64,000 nt of DNA from Nematopogon swammerdamellus (GCA_946902875.1 OX336345.1:7409395-7473394); one strand, 5' to 3'; shown: positions 33,222-46,035, counted from the stretch's first letter. The notes: generated from the letters alone by a model not told the origin. A program made the numbers and translations.

Positions 33222-33504
33222 CTAGTGTTGGCACAACCAGCAGACCGCAGATCAACCGACGCGCGTGTCGGAAAGCACTCTGGGACTATTGCATTGCCTC
33301 TGGCGCCATTCTTATACTATGCATTTCGGGGAAATGCACTTTAGAGTATTGTCAGTTTGGTGCACTTACTATCATCGTAATCTCGTTGTAGTTGTGACAT
33401 GGAGCTTTATTGCTTGACAATATGACAAATTATCTCCATAAGATTAAATAAAAAGGCGCACAATGTTATGTTCATTAATTTCGTAGTACTTAAATTAAAG
33501 CCTT

Positions 33505-33625
33505 GTTTTTAGGGTACCGCACCTCAAAAGAGGAAAAAAACTCACTCTTGTGTCTGTCTGTCTGTCCGTCTGTCACAGCTTATTTTCTCCGAATCTACGG
33601 GACGGAAAAAGTTTTAATTTGGTTA
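33505..33625 (+). repeat. Repeat family D-like fragment
   Basis: 'agggtaccgcacctcaaaag' and a 'gtctgtctgtctgtccgtc' run, then 'ctacgggacggaaaaag', in the style of family D. Confidence 0.5.
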
Positions 33626-35250
33626 ATTTGGTTGGTTTGATGAACCAATCACGGACCAGTAGTGTAAATGAACGAATTTCGATTTTGGGGGACTCCTAAC
33701 CCAACCAAAGATAAAAATGGAAATATCTTAAAGCATCACAGTAAAAAGTTAAAATATACTCCATTATCGACTTCTGTCGACGCCTTTAAAATCCACAAAA
33801 ATTTCAATATAACAATTCCTAATGAGTCTCAGTGTTCCGACATTTCTGTTAGTTATAAAACTCAGTTATCTGAACATCGAGACTGGATAATCTTAGGATC
33901 TGCACTCCGCGCCGCCGCTGCATCCCACGCGCCATACAGATAAATCTTATGCACTATTATATTAAATACAATAATTGGCAATTTTCTTGGATACGCTACT
34001 AAGATGTATTTTGACATATTTGGTTTTTACTCATTGATTATGCTATTTTTATTATGTTCTATTTATATTTTATATGCCATTTTATATTTGACATTTATTT
34101 TTTTATCAAATTAATTATTTTTATATTTCAGTAAGCCTTTAATAAATATTGTCATGCCTACGGGTCTTATTGCAACAAATAAACCTCTGTATGTACATAA
34201 AACAATCTGTTAAGTTTTACCGTAATTTTTTTTTATTAAAATGCATTTTCAATAAAAAATTAAATGCAGATTTCGTCACAAAATGCAATATAAGTACTGC
34301 GTGTTTACTATTATATAATACAACTCAACTGGTGTCGGTATGTCTGTCTCGTTATTCTTCACTCTTATCTGCCTCGTTCACACCAACTCTGAACCAGACA
34401 TTTTTCACAGGGTTAAGTCACTTACAAACTGATACCCCTCTCTCGGGCCTACAAACATAAGAATTTCACATATAGGATTTTTTCCTTCAGCACATTTAAA
34501 ATATTCAACCAGCATAATTAGACGGACCGGATTATAAATGCCCTTGGTTTCCTAAAACACATTTTAATTTAATCTTTCTAATACACACCTTAAAGTCCTC
34601 ACTAGGTGGATTAATGCATATCGATTTTGAAACAGCTAATATCTCGTTCTTATAAAATGACTTACTTAAATCTTGATACCATATATAAAAGCAAGCCCCG
34701 AGCGTCTCATCCGTATTCCAAACTTGTCGTCAAACGCACGATAGCCCATAAGCAAAGAACTAGAAAGAATAGAAGGAGCATCAAGCTGACAAATCAGATG
34801 AAGTTATTAGAATGGTGTGAACGAAATTTCAAACATGTTGCAAATTGCAAACGAATTTTCAACATAGGTATATGCAGTAGATTATTTTGAGGACGAAATA
34901 AATACATCTATGTAATAAAAATTATCGTAAAGTGTGAAAACTAAAGCTAAAAACACTTTCAAGTCAAGGTCAAAGCCGCCACTGCTTTCAACTCAGATTT
35001 TCGGACGTGTCGCAGCATGAACACCGCGTCCAAGGCGTCCGGAACAGCCCCCGTACCAATAACGCAGGCCTCATTTTTTAATTTCCAGACGGATAATACG
35101 TTGGAAGAACAAATCTATCGATCAAACCTCGATCGGCAGTCACCAGTTTTTTTCGAAAAGCAGCTTGCCCAACACTTTGGCAAACTGCTTTACATCTAGC
35201 GACCACATACCGAGGGTCTCCCTCAATCAAAGAGGCCTGAAATTAATTAT
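33626..35250. other. No gene recognised
   Basis: AT-rich. Frames at 33668-33943 and 34627-34890 (91 and 87 codons) are longer than most here but contain no motif I recognise. The second is Lys/Arg-rich. Confidence 0.4.
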
Positions 35251-35254
35251 GTGC

Positions 35255-35460
35255 AATGTATGTATATGTATATATTCTTTATTGAACACCAATTTATATA
35301 AATTAGGCACAATAGGTGAGCTTAATGCCGTGAGGCATTCTATTCTAACTAACCTTTGGGATATGAGAAAAGTATATGCAGGCGTACAAGAATAGTTTGT
35401 GGCAATGTATTAAGCAGTAAAGCAATATGATGATAAACTACAAACTAATACTACATAAAT
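35255..35460 (-). mobile_element. LINE family B 3' end only
   Basis: On the minus strand it contains 'ttagaatagaatgcctcacg', 'ggcattaagctcacc' and 'ttggtgttcaataaagaat' followed by a TATACA tail, as in the longer copy at 37735-38505. AATAAAG is the likely polyadenylation signal. Confidence 0.75.
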
Positions 35461-36737
35461 ACTGTATGACCATGATAGTCTGTTCTATCCTTTTGAATTG
35501 TTTGCTACAGCCAATTAAAATATATTCCCTTTACAAAACATAGCGCGTGTAGGCCGGTCGGAAGCGTTGCACAACACGAAAATTAAACGCCAAAATTCCC
35601 ATCGCGATGCTATCGGCGTATCAGAGTGCAATTAACGAATGAAAATAAAATAAAGATATCATCTCATATTAATTAAGAGATTGCGGCGTACGGGTGATAT
35701 AAACGTTTGCATATTAACTACCTGTTCTTACACGGTGCCGGGTACAGGTACACTGGCGAGAGAAATTCGGAAACGACGATGCTCACTTCAAATTTTCTCA
35801 CACCTCGTACTCAGTTTCTTGTACTCCGGTCGTCTTGATCTTTGATTATTAATTAAAGAAAAGAACCAACTAAGTACAAATTAAACTAAATTTCCAGAAA
35901 AAATAAGAATTTTGAAGACAATATTGCAACCTGAAACTTCTAGCACCTTCCAGTCAGGAGATCTCACCCAACGGTCAGGCCGAAGACACCAGAGGGCGCG
36001 GTTATTTGCCAGGGGATGGAAGGAGGGAACACATGCACAAGGCATGGAAACAGGAAGGAATGGAACAGGAAATGTACTTAACCGACAAACTCACAGGCCA
36101 GTCTGGGGACAATATTAGAATATTCGGACACAATGAAAAATAAAATACGGTTAGGATTACATTCAGTTAATTCACTATCCTTTACGGATCAACTAAGGTA
36201 CAAGACTGAATAGAGACAGCGCACACGCAACCAATTGTTTTCGAAAGCCGACAAACGCAGCAGCTACTTCTTACGACCGCTGTACACACACGGTGACTTG
36301 TTTAGAGACCAATCGGCTACATTTAAGAGCTTATCTGGCGAGATCTTCGTTTGAAATGTGTCTGTAAGTAGTTATAATTTACCTGCTTATCTCCACACTT
36401 GACTCGGCGATCTTGTTCGAAACGCACGCGCTCGTACGAGCTTCGCAGTGGGCAGAGGACATGCGTTAGCTCTTCCTAAGCGCCTAGAATTCGCGTGGGA
36501 GTCCCATTTGACTACGTTTTATGCTGAAACGGTACTATGAAAAGCAACAAGTTTGAAATTTTTAATAACGATTTAACTGCATTTGAATGGTGTTGTTTTC
36601 TTAGGATAGGTTATTAAGTAGAGTAGGTACTAATTTAGTATTGAACCGGATCGCCTTTTTACAGTCGGACTGGATTTGTATAAAGCTGTGAAGATACGAC
36701 TCATGAAATCCTTAATCGATGAGGATGTATATATTTT
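35461..36737. other. No gene recognised
   Basis: Mixed composition, no repeat partner seen in this window. Confidence 0.4.
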
Positions 36738-36990
36738 TTTTTTGTTTTATGGTAAGCGCGACATGTGGCATCGTTTCAATTACGAGTAAGTAACTTACGA
36801 TGCCCATGGACATTCTTTGATACACGGGGATTGCGAATGCCATGCCGGCCTGACAGGAGCCTTTTCACGCCCCTTTGGAAAAACCCCAGGCTGTACTTGG
36901 AAGGAAATAGATAAGCATGGAAAGCGTTCCACAATTTTCCGGTTCTGTGAATAAAAGACCTACAGAACGGGTTGGCTCGCGCGATCCTCG
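36738..36990 (-). pseudogene. LINE family A, 3'-terminal fragment
   Basis: 'agcgcgacatgtggcatcg' and 'gccatgccggcctgacagg', then codons for FCRSFIHRTGKLWNAF and KYSLGFFQRGVKRLLSGRHG on the minus strand (36776-37012 frame). It is closest by eye to the copy at 40441-41559. Confidence 0.8.
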
Positions 36991-36994
36991 GTAG

Positions 36995-37730
36995 TAATTT
37001 TTTCATTATCATTCATCATCACTATCGTTACAGTTTTATTGCTGACTGATTATTTGCAAAGCACTTTTCAAGCTCTTCGTTACATTATTGTTATGTATGT
37101 AGCTTTATGTTCAGCCTGCCCCGGAGCCTTTTTTTTAATGTGTAACTTTTGTGATAAATGTTATTATTTCTCCTTGGCTTGCTTTTAATTCATAAATATC
37201 TCAGAGCATTTGTTAAATACACATTTCTTCTAATTATATTTCAATGTTTTGGTGAAAAGCCGCCAAAATCGCCTTTGATAGACATATAATTGGGGGATCC
37301 AGTTGCTTCTTTGATGTCCCCTTCACATTTATCGAAGGATTTCAAAGCAATTAAAGATTTACGCTTCGCGATTTTCAAAGATTTTCTCTTTGACTAAAGC
37401 AATATCCTGAATCAGATGGAAAACAAAATGGACTACGAATGATATTTCGGTGACCTTGGAGAATTTTGGCAAAATATCTTATTCGCGCGTCTATTCTTTG
37501 AGCAATGAGTCGCTGGCGAAAGGTGTACTCGGAACACAAACGTGAGAGCGAGATGGTGAGCTTGAGCTTGGGAGTGAAGCAAGAAAGAATGAGATAGAGA
37601 AAAACTTCGCCCGAAATAAACCTCGAGTGAATTCTATAAATCCCGGCACAGCTTTGTCTAAAACAATTTACAAAATGATTTGCACAATACACTTAGAAAA
37701 TTATCTGTATCTACGAATGGTTAGTATAGT
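36995..37730. other. No gene recognised
   Basis: AT-rich; the minus frame at 37375-37692 is not recognised. Confidence 0.4.
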
Positions 37731-37734
37731 AGTT

Positions 37735-38505
37735 TGTATATGTATGTATATATTCTTTATTGAACACCAATTTATAAAAATTAGGTACAACAGGCGAGCT
37801 TAATGCCGCGAGGCATTCTATTCTAACTAACCTTTGGGATGTTGGAGAAGTACATGCAGGCGAACAAGAATAGTTTGTGGCAATGTGTTAAGACTGTAAA
37901 GAAATATGTATTATAAACTACATACGAATACTACATAAATACTTTAATAAACATATATATGTATATAATAAACTTTCATATTATGTAGATCGATCGGTGG
38001 TACCGTTGTGCGACACAACCAACTGAATGACAAGAGAGTAAGAGAAGGGGAGTAAAGATATGTATCTAATATTATACATTGCATTTACTTCGGTAACGAG
38101 AGGAGAAGTTTGTTTAAATTCATCTTAAATACATTCATAGATGTAGAGGAGCGTAAATGCACGGGCAGATTATTCCAGAGGCGAGCTGTTTGTACTGTGA
38201 AAGAGTCCGTGTAGAAAGAGCTTGAGTGAGCCGGTATTGCCAAGAGTAAGTTGTCAGCAGATCTTAAAGCCAGACCGTGAGAAGAAAGAAATTCAAACCG
38301 TTCACTCAAATATTTGGGAGCAGCAGGATCATTAAGTGTGCGGAAGAGAAGAGAGAGGGCGTGAGAGTTCCTGCGACCACGAACATCGAGCCACTGAAGG
38401 CGAGCTCGATATTCAGATATATGGTCATACTTGCGCAATCCGAAAATATAGCGAATGCACAAGTTGAGGATACGGTCGAGTTTGTTAGTTATATGTTACT
38501 TGAAG
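37735..38505 (-). mobile_element. LINE family B, 5'-truncated
   Basis: The minus-strand open frame (38085-38462, reading further upstream as ILNLCIRYIFGLRKYDH) is a LINE C-terminal tail with LWNNLPVHLRSSTSMNVFK. The 3' non-coding part (37735-38084) ends with AATAAAG and a TATACATA tail. The reverse transcriptase core is absent. Confidence 0.75.
38085..38462 (-). pseudogene. LINE family B reverse-transcriptase C-terminal fragment
   Basis: 125 codons resembling the last part of jockey/CR1-type ORF2 proteins: CIRYIFGLRKYDHISEYR, then LQWLDVRGRRNSHALSLLFR, then FTVQTARLWNNLPVHLRSS. It has no catalytic motifs. The frame continues upstream of the Met, so the Met is not a true start. Inactive remnant. 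Confidence 0.75.
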
Positions 38506-38519
38506 TTAATTTATCACAA

Positions 38520-39080
38520 TAGTTGATAATTATTATGTTATTACATTTCCTCATTTCAATAAATGGTTTCACATGATTTTATCTAATGTTTATGTTGAGT
38601 AGTAGTAGGTATAGTCACTAACGAACAACTTTACGGATTTTCTAAACAAAATTCTCGCTTCAAATTTATTATTAGTTTTGATTCAGTATTGAAATTAAAT
38701 ACAAAAAATAATGTAACGGAAAGAAAATTAAAAGCAAACAGGTTGGTTGGAAAGCTGATCGATTATGTGCATAACGTAACAACAGAACTATTCCACGCCC
38801 GAATCAAATCTGATAAACAAATAATATCTATTATCTAATCGGAATCGCTTAACATTTGTCAGACAATCGACATACAAATCGTTGTAACTGCTCGCTTCAA
38901 CGCATCTCGCCTTGACCTGGTGAAATGATTGGATCTGTAACAATGCAATGCTGCTCTCTATATCGGGAATATTACCATAGTTCTGCTTGTCATTATCATT
39001 CATTCACGATAATCGTGATATAATAGTGACAATTTCAAAATTAGCAATAAATTATTTAATTATAAGAATGGATTTCATGT
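38520..39080. other. No gene recognised
   Basis: AT-rich DNA without repeat partners. Confidence 0.4.
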
Positions 39081-39082
39081 TG

Positions 39083-39180
39083 TCATGGCATCCTCTTTCT
39101 CGAAGATGATATAGGCTGATCAGAGCATGTGATTTGGCCCCTCTGACTCAGCAATCCATATAGGATTACATAAAATTTAC
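39083..39180 (+). mobile_element. SINE family 2, 3' end only
   Basis: 'tctcgaagatgatatagg', 'ctgatcagagcatgtg' and 'ataggattacataaaa' match 19500-19585. Confidence 0.65.
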
Positions 39181-39654
39181 AAAAAATGTTGGCTTGGCTG
39201 ACATAATATAACTCTAGAACGGCTAAACTGTCATGAGTAGTGATCATGACTCACGCGAAATCTCATTTCACCACGCAGGAAGAAAGCACCGCGCGTGCGC
39301 ATCGCAGCGCTTAATGCACGATGCAATTCACTCTGGTACAAAATATGTTTACATCAATAATTATTTTCGCACCTGTCACTATAGATCTTTCGTCGAACTA
39401 TCGCGTGAATCCCATCGAAAGGTATTTGGTAGGCGTGCACCTAATGAGACGTTTTCTCCGATCTGATTGATAGGTTCGAATCGGAATTGCTCAAAGATCG
39501 AATTTGCATGATAAGCGACCTCTCCGAGCTCTAAGTGGGTCGACGTGGTTTCCACAATCGTCGCTAAGGCGACATTCCATTCATTCGGCAAGCATTCTAG
39601 TTCTCTTGCGCTACATGGTTGGTGATTAGTAGGAAACAAATCATAATAAAATAC

Positions 39655-39875
39655 AGTTTTTTGACGTGATAACGTCACGTCTTATAAATTGATGAACACC
39701 GGCTGCACGCACGGAAAAGTATCACGTTCCATCTGAGCCTGTGTGTGCAAGCGAGAGCGCGTAACAAGCGATAGAGAGGCACAATCGGCCCAAGCATCGC
39801 CTTGTACACATTTATCTCTCTGGTTCTAAAGTACCAGGGCAGCAGAAATTATGACGTTATCACGTAAACCGACTT
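39655..39875. mobile_element. Small inverted-repeat element (about 220 bp)
   Basis: 'acgtgataacgtca' at 39664-39677 and its exact complement at 39852-39865 bracket a GC-richer interior. The inverted repeat is itself partly palindromic. Flanking similarity is imperfect, so the exact ends and target duplication are not resolved. I read it as a MITE. Confidence 0.55.
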
Positions 39876-40404
39876 TACAGACAAGCAATTTTTTGAGTAT
39901 TTTGCGCTACAGATTTCTTTATTGAAAGCAAATAGTATATTTAAAATGTGAAATTTTTGCACAGTTACCTACAGTCAGCGCGTACGTTCGTGGCCTCTGG
40001 CAGGAAAGCGAGAATGGAATGTATAGTGTTGTGAATCAATCTCTGAAAGTAACGACATTTACGAAACCTCTTTTTTATTTACCTTTTAGTATTTAGTTAG
40101 TTATATCACAAATAGGATCCTATGCGGAAAAGCTGTTCCGCCGTTGTCTTCGATCATATTATCTTCGAATACCTCGAGAACTACTCAATCAATTAATTTG
40201 GAGTTTTCACTGACGTTTTCTGGCACATCTAAGGATGGTTATAGATCAAGGACAGAGTTCTTGAGAAATTTGTAATAATATTGTATCAATAACAATGTAT
40301 ATTACATTGAACTATTTTCTAGCTCCCACATAGATTCCACAGTGATTTCTTTAAAAAAAAAAATAAAACTAACCTTTTTAGGATATGAAAATCATGAAAC
40401 CTTC

Positions 40405-41645
40405 GAAGTTTCTTGCCGGTTCTTCTTCGTGGGTGTAATCACCGACTTCCTACATGGGCGTAGCATTCAGGTCCTCGTGGACGGCTGCTCGTCGGACGCC
40501 ATGTCAGTGAATGCCGGTGTACCACAGGGTTCCATGTTGTCTCCCACGCTGTTTCTTCTGCATATCAATGACATGCTGCCACTCGGCAACATACATTGTT
40601 ATGCAGACGACAGTACGGCACACGGATCCTACACCAGTCACCCTTCAGCCGGACGGAAAGTTGTGGACGAGAAGAGGCTAGCACTTGTGTCTGAACTCGA
40701 GCAAACACTCCAGTCTAATGCCGAATGGGGCCGGAGCAACTTGGTCGTGTTCAACGCATCGAAGACACAAGTGTGTGCGTTCAGTGCGAAGAGAACGGCG
40801 TTCACGCCAGCTCCCTCCTTCCAAAACACGTCGCTGAAATTAAGCGACCACCTCGGGGTCCTCGGTGTCGAACTGTCGCACGACCTGAACTTTCGACGCC
40901 ACATTGAGGGCAAGGCCAAGCTGGCCTCAAAAAAGCTAGGCGTACTAAACAAAGTGCGGCGGTACTTCACGCCGGGACAAAAACTGACGTTGTATAAAAC
41001 ACAGGTTAGGTCCTGCTTGGATTACTGCTCGCACTTGTGGGATGGCTCAGCTAAATAACAGCTTGCGCCGCTAGACTCAATCCAGCGTCGTGCTATGCGA
41101 CTCGTGGGTGACCCTGAGGTGACCCGCGACTTAGAACCACTGCAATCCGTAGGGACGTCGGCTCCCTAAGTGTGTTCTATCGTCTATTTCATGGGGATTG
41201 TTCGGAGGAGCTGTTTAACGCGATTCCGGCGTCCCCATTCCACCTCCGCACTACGCGTACTGGGCAGGGGATGCACCCCTATTCAATCGATCTACCACGG
41301 ATGCGCACCAACCGGTTCTGTAGATCTTTTATTCACAGAACCGGGAAAATGTGGAACGCACTCCCTGCCCATCTATTTCCTCCCAAGTACTAGCTGCCTG
41401 GGGTTCTTCAAAAGGGGCGTGAAAAGGCTCCTGTCAGGCCGGCATGGCATTCGCAATCCCCGTGCATCACAGAATGTCCATGGGCATCGTTAGACACCTA
41501 CTTGAAGGTGAAACGATGCCACATGTCGCGCTATCCATAAAAAATAAAATAAAAAAAAATCGAACCGGATAGAACGTGACAAGTTCGAGTGCAGCCTAAC
41601 TGCCATATGAATGATCAATAAACAATACAATACAACTATGTCATG
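40405..41645 (+). mobile_element. LINE family C 3' end, split by LINE family A
   Basis: The left part (40405-40440) reads 'agtttcttgccggttcttc' and 'gtgggtgtaatc'. The right part (41560-41645) continues 'cgaaccggatagaac' to 'tcaataaacaatacaata'. The joined order is seen uninterrupted in reverse at 44571-44706 and 42995-43150. Confidence 0.8.
40441..41559 (+). pseudogene. LINE family A reverse transcriptase, 5'-truncated and disrupted
   Basis: This is the longest family A copy. It opens at ITDFLHGRSIQVLVDG and contains GVPQGSMLSPTLFLLHINDM and CYADDST (the catalytic Asp pair), then NLVVFNASKTQVCAF and a C-terminal GEGKAKLASKKLG-like stretch. A stop at 41056-41058 follows LWDGSAK. The remaining tail (QRRAMRLVGDPEVTRDLEPL, FCRSFIHRTGKMWNALP) continues in other frames, so it is inactive. 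It ends in an A-rich tail at 41541-41559 and sits in a family C tail. The clade is not assigned. Confidence 0.85.
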
Positions 41646-41649
41646 AAAA

Positions 41650-42990
41650 ATGTAAATTTCTGTAAATATCTACTGTGAAATTATGTTATTGTACTTTGAG
41701 CAATAATAATCTAGCTATATTCGTACGCCATTGGCTGCTAAATGACGAAACGCTAGTACAAAATCTTGTATAATTTGTTGCTCAATAAGTATCTTTTCTC
41801 TTGAGCAGGAACAACCAATGCTCTCATGTTATGGCATGGCCAATAGTCATAGGAGTTATCGATATTGCTCTGTGGGGGTCCACTATTGTTTATAGAGATT
41901 TCGTGCTTGTGTGCATAGTTATTGGTTGCATGAATACTCATTTGTTGCATTATTGCATACAGATAACCTGAAGTACTCAAATCCTTAAGGGCATTCTGTA
42001 CATCTCGGCTGACATACTAACCGAATCGAACGATTGCTTCAAAACTATTTGGCGTAGTGTAAACATTTTACTCTGTATCGACCTTATTACTCAAGACCTC
42101 TGTATCTGCAGGAACAATTTTATCAAAGAAAATTATTAAAATAACATATTAACAGAGACGTTACAATATGGTAATTACTCAAGTACCTTGTGAATGGCTT
42201 AGTGAAATTTTAAAACATTTTCAAAATAATAGTACCTACTTCTTTCCTGTCGGATCTAGTGTCATAGCCATGTTTCTCTTAAATCTTCCCCGCTGTATTG
42301 AATTGGACGTAAAACTCAAATACATTTCTGAGTTTTTTAACTCTACAACCTAAAAGTTTAATATAACAAAAATCCATATTTACATAAATTATTATTATTG
42401 TATCATCCTCTTAGTATGATTAAATGTCGTAATTAAATTGTTTTAAATATGTGTATTGGCCAGTTTGCAATAATTTTTATAATGTTTTATTTTATTTTAT
42501 TTAAAAAATGCAAGCAGACAAGAAGGTACAAATACGAAAATTTTACAGTCAGGATTATCTTTGGGGATTTCTAGAAATGTTGAACGATGAACGAGTCGCC
42601 GCTTTAAACTCCGACGCGACATGGCGCAGCGATAACTGTCGGAAACGATGTTATTGCATATGCGACATGTACGGGGATGGCTATATTAGCTCGACGCTCA
42701 TAGAGACTATAGTTTATATTTTTGTTATTGTAAGTTAGATTACTTAGGCTAGTTTTAGTTTCTAATGTTAATAAAAAATATGGCTTGTTAAATAAATATG
42801 CTAATAATTCATTAGATGTAGTTGATGTAATGTTGTATCACGAATGTTTGAACATGACTCGAAAGTAATATAATATATCGAAAAGATAAAGATATTTTAA
42901 ATAAAAATTCGAGTTATCTACTGACATAATCGGCACGTAAAAAATCGACCACCACGATCACTTACAAATGTGGGATTAAACAAAAAGTCT
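41650..42990. other. No gene recognised
   Basis: AT-rich; frames at 42168-42353 and 42508-42738 have no motif I recognise. Confidence 0.4.
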
Positions 42991-42994
42991 TGTA

Positions 42995-43150
42995 TTACAC
43001 AGTTAATACGATATACACTCAGTGTTCAGGATGAATTGTTTATTGGGCTTTCTTATGGCAGTAAGACTGCACTCAAACTTGTCACTATTTGTTCTATACG
43101 GTTCGATTACACCCACGTAGAAGAACGGCAAGAGACTTCTCTGGCTGTTT
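42995..43150 (-). mobile_element. LINE family C 3' end, diverged copy
   Basis: On the minus strand 'cgtgggtgtaatcgaacc', 'gtgacaagtttgagtgcag' and 'cccaataaacaattca' follow family C order. Confidence 0.7.
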
Positions 43151-43295
43151 CTTTTTTCATTACTTTATCAAAGTATTTTATTGACTATCCACTTAATAAC
43201 ATCGCCTATAGTCTATCGAAAATACAGTTTGAGAGGATTAGTAACCATATTACTCAAGAGTTCTAACTACAAAGGTCAATTTTGTATATTTTTGT

Positions 43296-43487
43296 TTTTT
43301 TTTTTATGGACGGCTACATCACGGTCGGCTACATCACCTACAACATCCGCGATGTCATATCAGCCCATAACACCGGGTGAACCAGGTGCCATGTCAGTGC
43401 TTCCCTTCATTTATTTTCATGTCAACTACACTGAACTGGACGAAAAACACGAACTATTTACATAGCCGTTTTGACCGACGTTTTATA
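43296..43487 (-). mobile_element. SINE family 1 copy
   Basis: It starts with a T-run and 'atgga', and contains 'acatcacctacaacatccg', 'cccataacaccgggtgaacc' and 'tttacatagccgttttgac'. A duplicated 'cggctacatcac' lies near its 3' end. Confidence 0.75.
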
Positions 43488-43982
43488 CGTAATTTGTATC
43501 AACAGTTGTTGCGGTAAGTTGTTGATACGTATTGTTACACAGACGATGAACTGCACAGTCGTTGCGTTACTTGGTCGATGCGTTAGACAGTCGATTCAGT
43601 GCGATGTCGACCACGCATGGTTGACACAAAGGGAGTAATGCTATAAATTTCTACGACTAACGTCTCGACAAGCGAAAGACATTTTCGATTTCAAATACCA
43701 GATGTTTCGTAATCCATCCCGTCTCGAGTATCGTACGTACTCGTACATACTCGATGAGTCGAATAACTCAGCACATTGAGTGTTATTGCTTGCAACACTA
43801 TGCTGTTGGCATTTTTCAAATATGTACTGGTACCTTACTAGTACTATGTTATAACGGTTTTGTGGTTGGAACCTTCTACGTATATCTACGCTGAAGTGAA
43901 AACAAAAAATATAATACCTATATATTTTCAAGGATATTTTACGTAGGTAATACTCATGTTTTCATACTTGGTTACATCGACA

Positions 43983-44156
43983 TGCTATGGCTATGTAAAT
44001 AGTTTGTGTTTTTCGTCCAGTTCAGTGTAGCAGGAACGACCGAAGGGAAGCACTGACATGGCACCTAGTTCACTCGGTGTTATGGGCTGACATCACGGAT
44101 GTTGTAGGTTGGAAGTTGCACATCTCGTCAGTTCCCATAAAAAAAGAAAAAAAAAT
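43983..44156 (+). mobile_element. SINE family 1 copy, 5'-truncated
   Basis: 'ggctatgtaaatagtttgtg', 'gggaagcactgacatggc' and 'gttatgggctgacatcacgg', then an altered 3' end and an A-rich tail. Confidence 0.75.
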
Positions 44157-44570
44157 CCGTTGGCGATACATAAGGTAATATATAAAATAATGGTATTTTA
44201 AAATAAACGTGGGAATACGTTTGTATAGAGAAAACTCGGCGCACCTTTCCTCTTAACATCCGAAACAATTATTTTGACAATCGTACGCCCACTTTTATAA
44301 CAGCAATTAATGGCTCCTCGTCAATTCACGATAAATGTGATGAGATATAAATATAAATCGGCAGCAATTGTCACCACAGAGTCGTGATAAATTGCTAAAT
44401 TGTTCCCATATCTGATCGGCCAAGTGGAAATGACGTTTGGTTAGTGAATACAATTAATAACCGATAGTCATCCGCAGAAGCTGACGCGGGCGTGTCCGAT
44501 ATGAATTGTTATAAAAATGTGAATGGAAATATTGAGGATGGTTCTATATGCGCGTGGCTACTGACTGAGG

Positions 44571-44706
44571 TATTTATTTATTTATGTATATTGTATTGTT
44601 TATTGATCATTCATATGGCAGTTATAATGCACTCGAACTTGTCACAATTTGTTCTATCCGGTTCGATTACACCCACGAACAAGAACCGGCAAGAAACTTC
44701 GCAGGG
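44571..44706 (-). mobile_element. LINE family C 3' end
   Basis: On the minus strand it runs from 'gaagtttcttgccggttctt' through 'atcgaaccggatagaac' to 'tcaataaacaatacaata' and a (TAAA)n tail. It defines the uninterrupted order for the split copy at 40405-41645. Confidence 0.8.
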
Positions 44707-44804
44707 TATTTATGTATATGTATGTCGAATGTATATGTATGTATAGACATAATGTATTATGTTCAAGAAATTATAATGATAAATGCATTATTTTTAAAAC
44801 AAAA

Positions 44805-44885
44805 CAGCTTTACTCACGGTTCTTCCCGAGCTATGTGGCTCGACGTTTCGGGCCAAGCGTATGGCCCATCCTCATAATGTCTAAC
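44805..44885 (-). repeat. Short palindromic repeat F, copy 1
   Basis: It contains 'ctatgtggctcgacgtttcg' and 'ggccaagcgtatggccc'. The second copy is at 48925-49005 in opposite orientation. Confidence 0.65.
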
Positions 44886-44889
44886 AACC

Positions 44890-45550
44890 ACGGTAATTTA
44901 AAAACCCGTATGACAAATTCATGTTCACTAATACTAAATTCATTAAAATGAAATATTAATGTAGGTGCCTACTCAATTCGAAAAATTCGAAATGGGCATT
45001 CTGAATTTCACGCAAACAGAGCAGGTAAATGATTTTAAACATTTTAACTTTCACGTAACATTTTTCAAATCATCATTCACTTAATATATTAAACGATAAA
45101 TTCTCGCATGCATCTATTGTAATGTATTTAATACGAGTAACAACGTTTTCAAAATTTATTTACATTACATAGGTAATTATGAGAAAATTCTAATTATGTA
45201 AATTTTCAATAGCGTAAGAGAAATTTAGTTCCAATTTGAACCGGTTTCGGTAGATGGTCTACATTGGATATTGTTCCTGGTTTATTCAAAGCAAACCTCT
45301 TTGGGAACAGTACGGCCGTTTTGAGAGGCTTGTCATTTCAGACTCCTTCCCTGGGCACCATGCTGGGGCGCGTATTCTAGAGCGCGCGTTTTTGAAAACG
45401 ACTACGATAAATTAATATATTATTTTTTTATTAAGTTTTGAATGTTATTATTTATTACCTACTAATCATAAATTGTATATATTATGTAAGGAACGTGAAT
45501 AGTTCAGAGAAACTTATATCAGTGTATAACAGTGAATCATATAACAGTGT
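44890..45550. other. No gene recognised
   Basis: AT-rich DNA between repeats. Confidence 0.4.
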
Positions 45551-45554
45551 ATCG

Positions 45555-45640
45555 CTGAAGGCCGGGAGGACTGGAGGAAAATTGGAGAGGCGTATGTCCA
45601 GCAGTGGACGCTTACACGCTGACTGACTGACACATGTTCA
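45555..45640 (+). mobile_element. RTE-type LINE 3' fragment
   Basis: 'gggaggactggaggaaaatt', 'gtatgtccagcagtggacg' and 'cgctgactgactgac' match 47360-47440. Severely 5'-truncated. Confidence 0.75.
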
Positions 45641-45700
45641 AAATAATAAACTGAATGACAAGAGAGAGAGAGAGTGAGAGAAGATGCGAGTTAAGGAATT

Positions 45701-45945
45701 TTTTTTATTTTTTTTTTTATTGAAACTGACACGGTTGGCTACGTCACCTACAACATCCGTGATGTCAGCCCATAACACCGGGTGAACTTGGTGCCACGTC
45801 AGTGCTTCCCTTCGTTCGTCCCGGCTACACTGAACTGGACGGAAAACACAAACTATTTACATAGCCGTTTCGACCGACCTGTCATTCAGTGCGGTGGTAC
45901 CAACCCGGGCGAGTTAAACCCTACCACCTAGTAATATAAGAAGGG
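45701..45945 (-). mobile_element. SINE family 1 copy
   Basis: T-run, 'tgaaactgacacggttggct', 'catccgtgatgtcagcccat' and 'ccgttcatt'-type end up to 'gggcgagttaaaccctacc'. Close to the copies at 46470 and 47492. Confidence 0.85.
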
Positions 45946-45947
45946 AG

Positions 45948-46035
45948 TCATATCCCTTAGTCGCCTTTTACACGGGGAGAGATGCAGTGGGGCTATTCTT
46001 TTAAAGTACCGGCCCCACACGGTACATAAATATAC
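45948..46035 (-). repeat. Repeat family E 5' portion, reversed
   Basis: 'atcccttagtcgcctttt', 'gagagatgcagtggggctat' and 'ccccacacggtac' are the reverse of 15525-15600. Confidence 0.7.

Noticed and set aside
33209..33391. A small secreted or membrane protein gene behind a TATA box
   Set aside because: The 60-codon frame has no signal peptide, and the TATA match alone in AT-rich DNA is weak.
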